A DNA stretch of 10,747 bases from Ectocarpus siliculosus (lineage: Eukaryota > Sar > Phaeophyceae > Ectocarpales > Ectocarpaceae), in assembly GCA_000310025.1 (NCBI GenBank), contig FN649728.1, positions 5,690,761-5,701,507 on the forward strand, written 5' to 3'. The notes under the pieces were generated by a model that saw only the letters and a list, made by a program, of their open reading frames with translations, did not search any database and had not been told where the DNA came from. This document shows, piece after piece, positions 1-6,360 of the stretch. The first letter of the stretch is position 1; each line of letters starts with the position of its first letter. Both the position numbers and the translations under genes were made by a program.

Positions 1-237
1 ATGAGGTAGTCCCCCGTGTGGTAGCAATCCTATGTGGTGTAGTATTCCTATGTGGTAGTCAACCTAGGTGTTAGTCATCCAATGCGGAGATAATTCTAGA
101 TATGACGTAGTCATCCTATCCGAGAAGTCATCCCATGAGGTAGTCCTCCCATGTGGTGGTAATCCTATGCGTTTGTCTTTTGATGTGTTTGTCATCCTGC
201 AATAGGTCGTAGTCGTCCCAAGTGGTAGTCACCTATG
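1..237. repeat. Degenerate 16-bp minisatellite
   Basis: About 13-14 imperfect head-to-tail units fit a consensus close to ATGTGGTAGTCATCCT. Clear units start near positions 17, 33, 51, 67, 83, 136 and 152, and the last good one is at about 220-236. Units vary by substitutions and by small insertions, for example an 18-base unit at 33-50 and longer disturbed units around 99-118 and 168-219. The array touches the left edge, so it probably continues outside the window. The high divergence suggests an old array. It lies upstream of the first visible exon, so it is most likely intronic, but this cannot be shown. Confidence 0.8.
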
Positions 238-700
238 CTTGACGGTATAGCAGCAGAAACGCGAGGAACCGAGTCTCGACCCGAAATGGATCCTTCTTTG
301 TAGAGGGAGGTACATATGCACTTGCAGGAAGCGTCAAGCTTCGAATTCTTGGTACGGAAATTTACTTGGTTTTTGGACTTCAGGGCCCCTCGTCTCTATC
401 TCGCTACCTTAAAAGAGTGTCTTCGGCCGGATGGGGTATGTTTGCCCCATTTTGCTGGCTCGTTCTCGTTCGTAGACGTAGGCCGCCTGTCTATTTTCGT
501 TGGGGCCCAGGGGTTTTCGCCTTGTTCGGCTTGGAACAGAACAAGAACGCCCCGGGAAGAGGAAACCACGAATGAGAGGGTGTGCCCACAGCCCGTGCTA
601 GAGAGTACCAGTGAAAAGTAGCGCGGGGGTTCATTCACGCTCTTCTAGATGTTGGTGCTCGGAAATCTCAACCGCTGCCACAACCGACCGCCGTTCACAG
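238..700 (+). other. Probable upstream intron, no exon recognised
   Basis: This stretch lies before the splice acceptor TTCACAG at 694-700. I looked for the missing copper site A half of the tyrosinase, which would show a His-rich motif with W-H-R and F-E residues, and found none in any + frame. One open frame runs 316-621 (101 codons), but its residues match nothing I know and its codon use is not like that of the exons. The stretch is most simply the 3' end of an intron whose 5' exon is outside the window. Confidence 0.45.
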
Positions 701-748
701 GTCCACGGCGACATCCACGGTCTCCTGGGAGGCGCGTTCAGTTGCAAT
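701..748 (+). CDS. Tyrosinase exon A: 16-codon exon with two copper-B histidines
   Basis: Translation is VHGDIHGLLGGAFSCN. H2 and H6 form the HxxxH pair of copper site B, followed by G-G as in many type-3 copper proteins. The acceptor is TTCACAG (694-700) after a C-rich stretch, and the donor AAT|GTAAGC at 749 is strong. Both ends are phase 0. The exon is too short to stand out as an open frame. I recognised it from the motif, from its splice sites, and because it continues sensibly into the next exon. Confidence 0.78.
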
Positions 749-3700
749 GTAAGCATAGTTGCCGTGCATGAAAACGAGCGTTAGTTTCAGGATCCCTGTT
801 GCTCACTTGAAGCGCAGTATCCAGTATCTGAATGGTGGGCTACACCAACTGAGGACCACGCAAAGGATTTCTTACGCCCCTCCCCGCTCGCCTTATCTCA
901 TGTTCAATCGCTCCTTCACCTTAATAAATACTCTATTAATAAAGAAACATTCATTAATTTAGTCCCCGTCGCCGCCGAAGACGAAAACGAGCGCTATTTA
1001 GACCGGTTGTTTATCTCGCGTGACGATACGCTGAAAAGCCTGGCTGAGGCAATAAACCATTCGGAGGGCTTAGACGCTTATTCTCAAGGCGTTTTTCATT
1101 CTATAGCGCGTAGGTGCGCTCATGAACATTCCACCCAGATGGATTTAAGTCGTGTTGCTCCCTCATGGATTTAAGTCGTGTTGCTCCCTCCCCCGGTTCA
1201 TGAACGATGACCCTCCCCCTTGCTGCCGAAGACGGACATGAGCGCCTTCTCCGAGGCCCACCCGGAGTATTCCGCGGGGCTCCTCAGCTTCGTACTGGAG
1301 TACATGACCTTCACCTTCTGGCCCACCAACAGCTTTATCCCGCAGGCAAACGTTTGCCAGACGAGCTGTTCCACGGGACAAGACGAGAGGTTCTGCCGGT
1401 GCACGTGCATGATCGACGCCTTTGCCATCGACGACAAGCAGGTGGGGTGGGTGGGTGCGGGTACTACGGTGCCCCCGGCCGACGAACGGCAACTCGGTGT
1501 GATGTTTGATTTCTGCAATATGCATGCACGCATGCGCATGGGCGCACGACTCTGACCACGTTGCGAGCGTCTCCTTAGATCGCCCTTGTTCTGAAATTAT
1601 ATCGCTGCTTTGTTTTTGGGCGGAAATTGTCTGGAATTGGTTTTTGGAGGGGGCGGGAGAATAGTGTTTTGCGACATCTAGTTATATCGCACTGAGCGAG
1701 TAAGATGTGCGCATCCTGACGAGGGAAAAACAAACCGCCCTAGGACAAGGTTCATGCATTCGCGCCAACGGTGTTTGTTCACAGCTACATGCTGCTAACC
1801 TTTGAGGCCCTCCAGGTGACCGACACTAAGTCGAATCCTCGCTTGGTTTGAACCAAGGACCCATTCGTAGCGTACACGCTGGATACAAACGGTCCGCGGG
1901 CAGGTGTTGGAGGGCACCACGCCACGCATCCCCCACCACACTTACCTAAACAAGAAAAAACCGCTCACTCGAATCTTCTACACACGAGTAGTCTTCGCGG
2001 CTGCTCCGTTTGCACAACATGGGTGGCAAGCGAGAAGTTTCGAAGTATGGATTTTCCGGCCGAGTGAAATTCGAAACAGTCGCTGACCCGGGGTGGTTGC
2101 GTTTCACGGCAAATCATTCTGTCCGACGCCAAAATGAAACTCGTCGGTGCCATCCGTGAGTACAACCCCCGCTCCCTTCGAATAAAGGCCAGTAACCCTC
2201 ACCCCGCCTCTTCGAGGAGAAAAGAAAACCCACGTAGGGTCGGGGAGCAGTGGAGAGGTAGATCATCACATCATGGAGCAAACATGCATCGACTGTCTTG
2301 TCCTACCGATCACCCCGGGCAATACATGTTCCGATCGCCTAGATATCCTACAGACGACCAGGGGCAGACGTGATCAGATCCCTTACATACATTCGTCCCA
2401 CCAATGAGAAACAAAAGATGTCTTGTTCCATGGCGTTGGGGGGGGGGCTGCTTCCAAAGACTAACCTATACATGATGATTGTATCTGCCGTCGCCATGTA
2501 AATGTGTGTATCTCAATCCTATTTACGGTTCGATAATTCTCAAGTTGTTTTCCCGTTTTCGATTCTCATTGCTGCTGCTCCGATTTATTTTTCACGCAGG
2601 TCTACGCCTACATGGAGGACTTCATGACATCAGCGAGCGTTAAGTTTCAGGGTGACCAGTACATTTCGTACGACGGCGACGTTCGATTCCCGTACGGGTT
2701 CATGCAGGCGAGAACGCGTGGTGGTTTAAAACGTCTACACTGCGTCTGCGTCTGCGGCTGCTGCTGCGGCCGCTGTTGTTGCGACCGGGATGGGACCGCT
2801 GTCAGTTCGAGTGGTTCCTGCTACCAGTGTTGACGATGCACAACACCTGGCTCGTTCTTCCTCCTGAAGGGTGGCCAACAGTGATCGCATAGGGGGAAAC
2901 CTCACTACCGAACACAAACGTTTAGGGTCAAGTCCGTACATGACCAAATTTCAAGCCGCCGCCTCGGCTCGGGGAAATTCACCGCCAGGCTACTGTAGTA
3001 CAACATGTGCACTTAAGGGAGCCCATGCTTGGCGGTGCCCACGGGTCCACGAAAAAAGCCTCGATCCACCCTTGACGTTTGTCAGGCTCGGGTCCAGCCC
3101 CCACCCATGCAAGATTCAAGGATGTGCCCGGCCAGCCTTACATCCGACATGAATACACAGGCTGTGAGATAATGTGTTGTTCGCGGCCCTCCCGTTATTT
3201 GAGCATCTAACGTAGACGACCCGGATCCACGATGTGTTGTTCCCCTCCCTTTATCTGAGCAACTGTCTGAGTAACTGACTGATGTAGAAAAGACAAACCC
3301 ATGTCATCTTTGTACCCTTCTTCCCAGGACCAAACCCGCCTCAGCGATGAGGAGAACCTGCTGCTCATGCGGTATCTCATCAAGATTGGGTGCGAGCCCG
3401 GCGCCGTGGGGTCCATGACGACACTCGCCAGCCCCCTAGACCCGGTGCGTGTTGTGCTTTTTACCGTTACTCTTCGAAGTTGCCGTTTCTATTGGCTGAG
3501 AGGGGTACTCATAGTCGTGCATGCCGTACAGTAGTCATTTGGCCATTGACCTCGCATCCCTTTAAAGCCGAGACGGAGCAGGCCGGGTTCTCACCGGACC
3601 AGGCTCTCACATCACAAGGCGCGAAGCGCCTCGAGATATTGGCTGAGGGGGGGGGGGTGTTTGTCTACCTCTCTTGCCAACTATTTGTGCTCTGTTGTTA

Positions 3701-4551
3701 CCATCGCGCTTGACTGTACTTTCTGGGATCCTTCTAATTTTTCCATTGGATACATGTAGTTGGCCTCCCGTGACCAAGGAAGGCGATCGCGTCATTTTGA
3801 CTGGTGCAGGTGTTGGGACGTCTAGTCTAAGCAGAAACGGTAACGGTTTTCGTAACGTGAAGACAACAACAAGAGCACCATGATCCTCGTGAATCTTGTT
3901 TGGTGATGCTGCGGCTGGCTCCGCGAGGGGCGGTTGGTGATTCTTCCCCGGCGTTGCGAGTAGCCTACATCGGTGTCGCTCCGCGGGAAGGAAATATGGA
4001 GATATTTCTCGTGTGAACGCATGCCATCCCTCCCCCTGCCCCACTCGCCAGTCAGGAATTTTCACTCCTCATTGCTTTCGAAGGCTGTTTCTGCACGTGT
4101 CGATTGGGCGGAATACCATGCACTGACGGGTTTTCTATTGGCGCCGACAAAATATTGCGTATCACGGTCCTGACTTGTACCTTGACCTCCGTTGGTGTCT
4201 CCCTCTTGATGCTCTGCAACGAAGATTCTTGCTCGCCGGTGTATCAACAAGAAATTCCTTACCCTTGCCTTTGCAGCCCTTCTTTGTCAGCCACTCCTAA
4301 GGCAACAGCGCTTCACTTGTTTTGATGCCGTCACCCTCATCGTCTAATGGCTTTTGCAAAACCAACCAAAAACCAATTTGTGTTGTCAACGCCTCCCCTT
4401 CCCTAACTTCCCGCACATCCTAACGAATCGTCGTTCGGGGTGTGTGTGGCGCTCCCCATGAATCGAGGCGCTCGCTTGCAGCAAGTAGCTCAGGCCAACT
4501 ACGTCTGTTTGTTCTTTCATAGAGTTGTCGCCAACGTACCCCACCACTACG

Positions 4552-4584
<33 letters not shown>

Positions 4585-6360
4585 CTCGTTGCTGTCGTTC
4601 GGAGGGGGCATGATGGTTCCCCTGAATCGAACGGTCGCCTACAGTAGCTCAGTCGTGGGACTGTCGTGTTTCTCTAGGTTCCCGCTGAATTCCCCCTTCC
4701 CCCCCCTTCCCCATACAAAATGCGTGCAGTTGTTCTACATGCTTCATTCCATGTTCGAGAAAGCGCTGCACATCGTGTGGCTTTCGCCGAGGTACCGCGA
4801 TTCGTTCTCCATGGACTGGGCTGAAGACGGGATCTGCCCCGGGAGCGGCTACACGGACGAGCTCCCTTTCACGGGTGGGATTGGTTTTCGGTGTCGCCGG
4901 TGTTCGTCGAAAACAGGACGTTCACGTTTTGTTCGGTTTTGGGCTCGACGGTTCGTCAAAAACAGGATATTCACGTTTTGTTCGGTTTTTGGTGTCGACC
5001 GTCCGTCGAACAGAGGACGTCTCGTTAGGATTTTGGTGTCGACGGTTCGTCGAAAAGAAGACGTTTCGTTAGGTTTTTGGTGTCGACGGTTCGTCGGAAA
5101 GAGGACGTTTCGGTATGTTTTAGGTGTCGATGGTTCGTTTAAAAGAAGGCGTTTCGTGTTCCGGCCGGCCAACCGTGTGGCCTCTTGAGGCAGTCTCCTT
5201 CGACACTCGACAAACTGAATGACGAAAATATCACCTCGCCAAGCAAAATGCCTCTGGTCATGATTCCGAGGCGTTAAGGCCAAAGTGAGATATAAGCCCG
5301 ACCGAGCCGCCGCACGAGACAAGTGTGTTGTCTACAAAGGTGGTCGGTCTTCGCGCTTGTCGAACGTTGCTTTGACCTCAACGCCTCTCGCTGACGTCTC
5401 GCCGCTTCACCTCTACCTGAGTCGACCGCTGTTGAAACTTTTCGCCCCTTTATCGATGAGAGGGCCGGGTCGGCTTATCATTCAAAGAATGGCGCTCTCT
5501 CACGGTTGGTTGTTGTTGTGGAACCAAATCTCATGCTATTAATATCTGTCTCCAAATCTCCATAGCCTTTGTTAGGCAAGTGCTGCCCTTTGGCACCGCT
5601 GCTTAGTACCTAGTACGAGGGGGGGCACCGTCGTTTTATATCCGCCGAGTGCGCCACCTTGTCATGTCCGCGCCGCCTCCCACGCGTACCCCACCTCGCC
5701 CTTTAGCCGACATTCGATCTGCGTGCTGCTCTGCCAGCCCTTCCGGTTGTGACAACGCCCTGATCATGAAGGTTTTAACTGAGAGTGAAATCCTATGCCA
5801 CCGCCGTCGATTTGTAGATAGCATTGAGCCCGGGAGCTCTCCCCCTCTTGGTATGTGGTGCACGAAGCCTGCTGGCTTGTCACTTGCCTGAGCAACAACC
5901 GCACAACCGGAGCGGGCCTTCCGCCATGGAGTACGCCTAGCCTTCGCGCCTGCACGTGTGTACGTGTCGCTGACGTACCCGCGCCTCTCTAATTTGTCCT
6001 TGCGAAACGTATGCTGGGCCTGCGTATGTCCGGCCTCTCGCCCCATGCCGGCTGTATAGGGATGCGAGGTCTATATCATCTACCTACGGCGTAGCACTTA
6101 CATGAGTACACCGCCCCTCACCTTGTTGTCTCTGCCGTGGCGCAGAGTCCTTGTTGGGCCTGGGAGAGGGGACGACGTTCGTGACGAACGAGCGCCTCTT
6201 TGAGCTCTTGCACCCGTCGAACCCGGCGGTGCCGTACATCTACGAAGATTTCGCCAAGTGGGGCACGAGTGACTTGGAGCAGTGGGACCCGTACAACACT
6301 AAGAACGAGGGGTTTCCGCCGCTGTCGGAGAAGAAAGGGGAGGGCCACGGGAGAGAATAA
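701..6360 (+). CDS. Tyrosinase-like type-3 copper protein, 5'-partial, six exons visible
   Basis: Joining 701-748, 1232-1441, 2600-2707, 3328-3444, 4730-4874 and 6146-6360 gives 280 codons and a TAA stop. All junctions keep frame: the first four introns are phase 0 and the last is phase 1. Family call: residues 1-11 (VHGDIHGLLGG) carry the H-x3-H-x3-G-G of copper site B, and residues 160-171 (DPLFYMLHSMFE) fit the site-B signature D-P-x-F-[aromatic/aliphatic]-x2-H-x3-D except for a final E. Predicted site-B ligands are H2, H6 and H167. Family members bind two coppers and oxidise phenols to quinones; a role in phenolic or phlorotannin chemistry here is inference. A Cys-rich stretch (C58, C62, C71, C73, C75) lies between the ligands. 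Copper site A and any signal peptide are not in view, so catalysis cannot be judged. Exons are rich in G or C at third codon positions, unlike the introns. Confidence 0.8.
791..1174 (+). other. Unrecognised 127-codon open frame inside intron 1
   Basis: The frame is open from 785, just after a TAG at 782-784, to a TAA at 1172-1174. It has no ATG before 1139, so it would have to be an exon or a relic, not a self-contained gene. It begins right after TTTCAG (785-790), a good acceptor, and is in phase with exon A. The translation looks protein-like: acidic and charged, with segments such as AAEDENERYLDRLFIS and DDTLKSLAEAINHSEG. Codons are more A/T-ending than in the tyrosinase exons, which points to a different origin or to relaxed constraint. 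It could be an alternative 3' exon, a captured fragment of another gene or mobile element, or chance. I do not recognise a family. Confidence 0.3.
1139..1190. repeat. Perfect 26-bp tandem duplication
   Basis: The 26 bases at 1139-1164 (beginning ATGGATTTAAGTCG) repeat exactly at 1165-1190. Because 26 is not a multiple of 3 it shifts frame, and the second copy supplies the TAA that closes the 791-1174 open frame. The lack of any difference indicates a recent slippage or duplication. It lies 41 bases upstream of the exon B acceptor. Confidence 0.95.
1232..1441 (+). CDS. Tyrosinase exon B: 70 codons with a five-Cys cluster
   Basis: Phase 0 at both ends, between acceptor CCGAAG (1231) and donor CAG|GTGGGG (1442). 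It encodes residues 17-86. The first part (TDMSAFSEAHPEYSAG, then an aromatic-rich segment) leads to the cluster C-x3-C-x8-C-x-C-x-C (CQTSCSTGQDERFCRCTC), which suggests disulfides and a secreted or lumenal protein. Reading upstream in frame meets TGA at 1208-1210, so the exon must begin after that, and 1230-1231 is the only AG between the stop and the conserved sequence. The M at 1238 could be taken for a start codon, but the good fit to exon A argues against that. Confidence 0.8.
1442..2599 (+). other. Intron 2 of the visible gene (1158 bp)
   Basis: Bounded by CAG|GTGGGG and the acceptor TTTTTCACGCAG (2588-2599) after a T-rich tract. I found no additional exon inside. It contains a 23-base strictly alternating purine-pyrimidine stretch at 1518-1540, a run of 10 G at 2438-2447, and a short inverted repeat (CTTGGT / ACCAAG) near 1844-1859. 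Confidence 0.75.
1518..1540. repeat. Alternating purine-pyrimidine tract
   Basis: Positions 1518-1540 alternate purine and pyrimidine without a break and include overlapping GCATGC palindromes. Such tracts can adopt left-handed Z-DNA; whether this one does is inference. It lies about 75 bases inside intron 2. Confidence 0.6.
2600..2707 (+). CDS. Tyrosinase exon C: 36 codons
   Basis: Encodes residues 87-122, beginning VYAYMEDFMTSASVKFQGDQ and ending with PYGFMQ. Acceptor CACGCAG|GTC is at 2599 and phase is 0. The 3' boundary is placed at CAG|GCGAGA because no phase-0 GT with good context follows soon and the next exon needs phase 0. The only in-phase GTs nearby, at 2744 and 2750, sit inside a CTG-rich repeat with weak context. 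The segment lies between the second and third ligands of copper site B. Confidence 0.72.
2740..2783. repeat. CTG/CTGCG-rich low-complexity tract
   Basis: Repeated CTGCG, CTG and GTTGTTGCG units make up this 44-base stretch. It starts 33 bases after the end of exon C and holds the only in-phase alternative GT donors for that exon. Confidence 0.7.
3172..3261. repeat. Two diverged copies spaced 60 bp
   Basis: 3172-3205 and 3232-3261 both begin ATGTGTTGTTC and end with GAGCA. The first carries four extra bases (GCGG), after which 17 of 19 positions match. The pair lies 66 bases before the acceptor of exon D. Confidence 0.7.
3328..3444 (+). CDS. Tyrosinase exon D: 39 codons ending in the D-P of copper site B
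   Basis: Encodes residues 123-161, running from DQTRLSDEENLLLMRYL to SPLDP. Acceptor TTCTTCCCAG is at 3327, donor CCG|GTGCGT at 3445, and both ends are phase 0. The closing SPLDP corresponds to the S-P-x-D-P that precedes the third copper-B histidine in tyrosinases. The G-C-E-P-G-A-V-G-S-M segment (C144) just before it resembles what I recall of stramenopile tyrosinase-like proteins. Confidence 0.8.
4430..4493. repeat. Left copy of a diverged direct repeat flanking (CA)n
   Basis: It shares GTCGTTCGG (4430-4438), TGAATCGA (4459-4466) and TAGCTCAG (4486-4493) with the right copy at 4594-4652. The spacing between the first two blocks is identical (29 bases) in both copies. The third block is shifted by 5 bases. 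Confidence 0.65.
4554..4582. repeat. (CA)14 microsatellite
   Basis: Twenty-nine uninterrupted bases of alternating C and A, likely polymorphic in length. It lies between the two copies of a diverged direct repeat. Confidence 0.95.
4594..4652. repeat. Right copy of the direct repeat flanking (CA)n
   Basis: The matching blocks are at 4594-4602, 4623-4630 and 4645-4652. See the left copy at 4430-4493. Confidence 0.65.
4730..4874 (+). CDS. Tyrosinase exon E: third copper-B histidine
   Basis: Begins LFYMLHSMFEKALHIVWLSP, completing the copper-B signature whose D-P ends exon D. H167 (4745-4747) is the predicted third ligand, and E171 stands where the signature has D. The end contains D-G-I-C-P-G-S-G-Y-T-D-E-L-P-F. 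Acceptor GTGCAG is at 4729. The donor is ACGG|GTGGGA at 4875, leaving one base that joins AG of exon F to make GAG (E210). A long open frame runs on past the donor to 5188, but that part is minisatellite. Confidence 0.82.
4875..6145 (+). other. Intron 5 of the visible gene (1271 bp)
   Basis: Phase 1, from GTGGGA at 4875 to GCGCAG at 6145. The first 284 bases are mostly the 44-bp-unit minisatellite (4883-5158). I saw no exon in the rest. Frames at 5285-5542, 5649-5891 and the antisense 5636-6046 show no recognisable protein. Confidence 0.75.
4883..5158. repeat. Minisatellite, six units of about 44 bp
   Basis: Units are at 4883-4934, 4935-4983, 4984-5027, 5028-5071, 5072-5115 and 5116-5158. 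The three middle units are each exactly 44 bases and closely similar, with the core GGTGTCGACGGTTCGTCG. The first two are longer (52 and 49) and share an extra CACGTTTTGTTC end; the last is shorter and diverged. Units abut directly with no unique spacers. Long open frames on both strands cross the array (to 5188 on +, 4849-5322 on -), which is how such repeats can produce false gene calls. Confidence 0.9.
6146..6360 (+). CDS. Tyrosinase exon F: C-terminal end and stop
   Basis: Begins with AG, completing E210, then SLLGLGEGTTFVTNERLFEL, followed by H-P-S-N-P and Y-I-Y-E-D-F-A-K-W. It ends in a charged, Gly-rich tail and TAA at 6358-6360. The acceptor is GCGCAG at 6145. The E-R-L-F-E-L-L-H-P-S-N-P and Y-x-Y-E-D-F segments match my memory of the C-terminal region of stramenopile tyrosinase-like proteins. 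No transmembrane segment or retention signal is seen at the end. Confidence 0.82.

Larger units (their letters stand above)
749..1231 (+). other. Intron 1 of the visible gene (483 bp)
   Basis: It starts GTAAGC at 749 and ends CTGCCGAAG at 1231 after a pyrimidine-rich run (1211-1223). Phase 0 on both sides joins N16 to T17. An earlier AG at 790 (TTTCAG) would make a 42-base intron and lead into the open frame 791-1174; see that entry. The acceptor at 1231 is preferred because only it continues the protein family. Confidence 0.6.
761..1244 (+). repeat. Three dispersed copies of a 20-base motif
   Basis: Related 20-mers lie at 761-780, 974-993 and 1225-1244, close to GCCGAAGACGAAAACGAGCG. The middle copy differs from the third at 3 positions and from the first at 4. 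The third copy spans the acceptor and the first codons of exon B. Read in the exon frame, the middle copy gives T-K-T-S-A-I-stop beside the exon's T-D-M-S-A-F. Confidence 0.4.
2708..3327 (+). other. Intron 3 of the visible gene, apparent GC-AG type (620 bp)
   Basis: The donor is CAG|GCGAGA and the acceptor TTCTTCCCAG at 3318-3327. GC-AG introns are a known minor class of U2 introns, usually with a strong AG before the GC, as here. Inside are a CTG/CTGCG-rich tract at 2740-2783 and a 60-bp-spaced duplication at 3172-3261. No further exon is evident. Confidence 0.6.
3445..4729 (+). other. Intron 4 of the visible gene (1285 bp)
   Basis: Bounded by CCG|GTGCGT and the acceptor GTGCAG (4729). The C/T-rich tract at 4691-4713 is a good polypyrimidine tract. 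The intron splits the copper-B signature between D-P and x-F. It contains 11 G at 3647-3657, the (CA)n tract at 4554-4582 and the repeats flanking that tract. Antisense open frames here (for example 3607-4065) look like chance. Confidence 0.75.

Noticed and set aside
316-621. A 101-codon + open frame considered as an upstream tyrosinase exon
   Set aside because: It lacks the copper-A histidine pattern, does not lead to the exon A acceptor in a sensible way, and its residues resemble random translation.
1163-1539. Antisense and alternate-frame open stretches over exon B (1163-1525 and 1198-1539 on -, 1207-1509 on +)
   Set aside because: They overlap a well-supported exon and are explained by its G/C-rich third positions. 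None gives a recognisable product.
1842-1859. Inverted repeat CTTGGT-TTGA-ACCAAG as a regulatory hairpin
   Set aside because: Six-base arms are expected by chance in 10 kb, and the site is deep in an intron without other signals.
2680-2700. tRNA-like T-arm sequence GTTCGATTCCCGTACGGG
   Set aside because: It lies inside exon C, and no acceptor stem or anticodon arm surrounds it. The resemblance comes from the codons for V-R-F-P-Y-G.
3607-4065. A 152-codon - open frame in intron 4
   Set aside because: Low-complexity, Pro-rich product with no recognisable features; the intron is better explained by the flanking exons.
4883-5158. CRISPR-like array
   Set aside because: Repeat units are contiguous with no unique spacers, and the setting is a eukaryotic intron.
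4589-5188. A 199-codon + open frame
   Set aside because: It is a composite of intron sequence, exon E (4730-4874) and minisatellite read-through. Only the exon part is coding.
4849-5322. A 157-codon - open frame rich in Arg and Thr
   Set aside because: It is the antisense translation of the 44-bp minisatellite. The repeated peptide follows from the DNA repeat, not from a protein domain.
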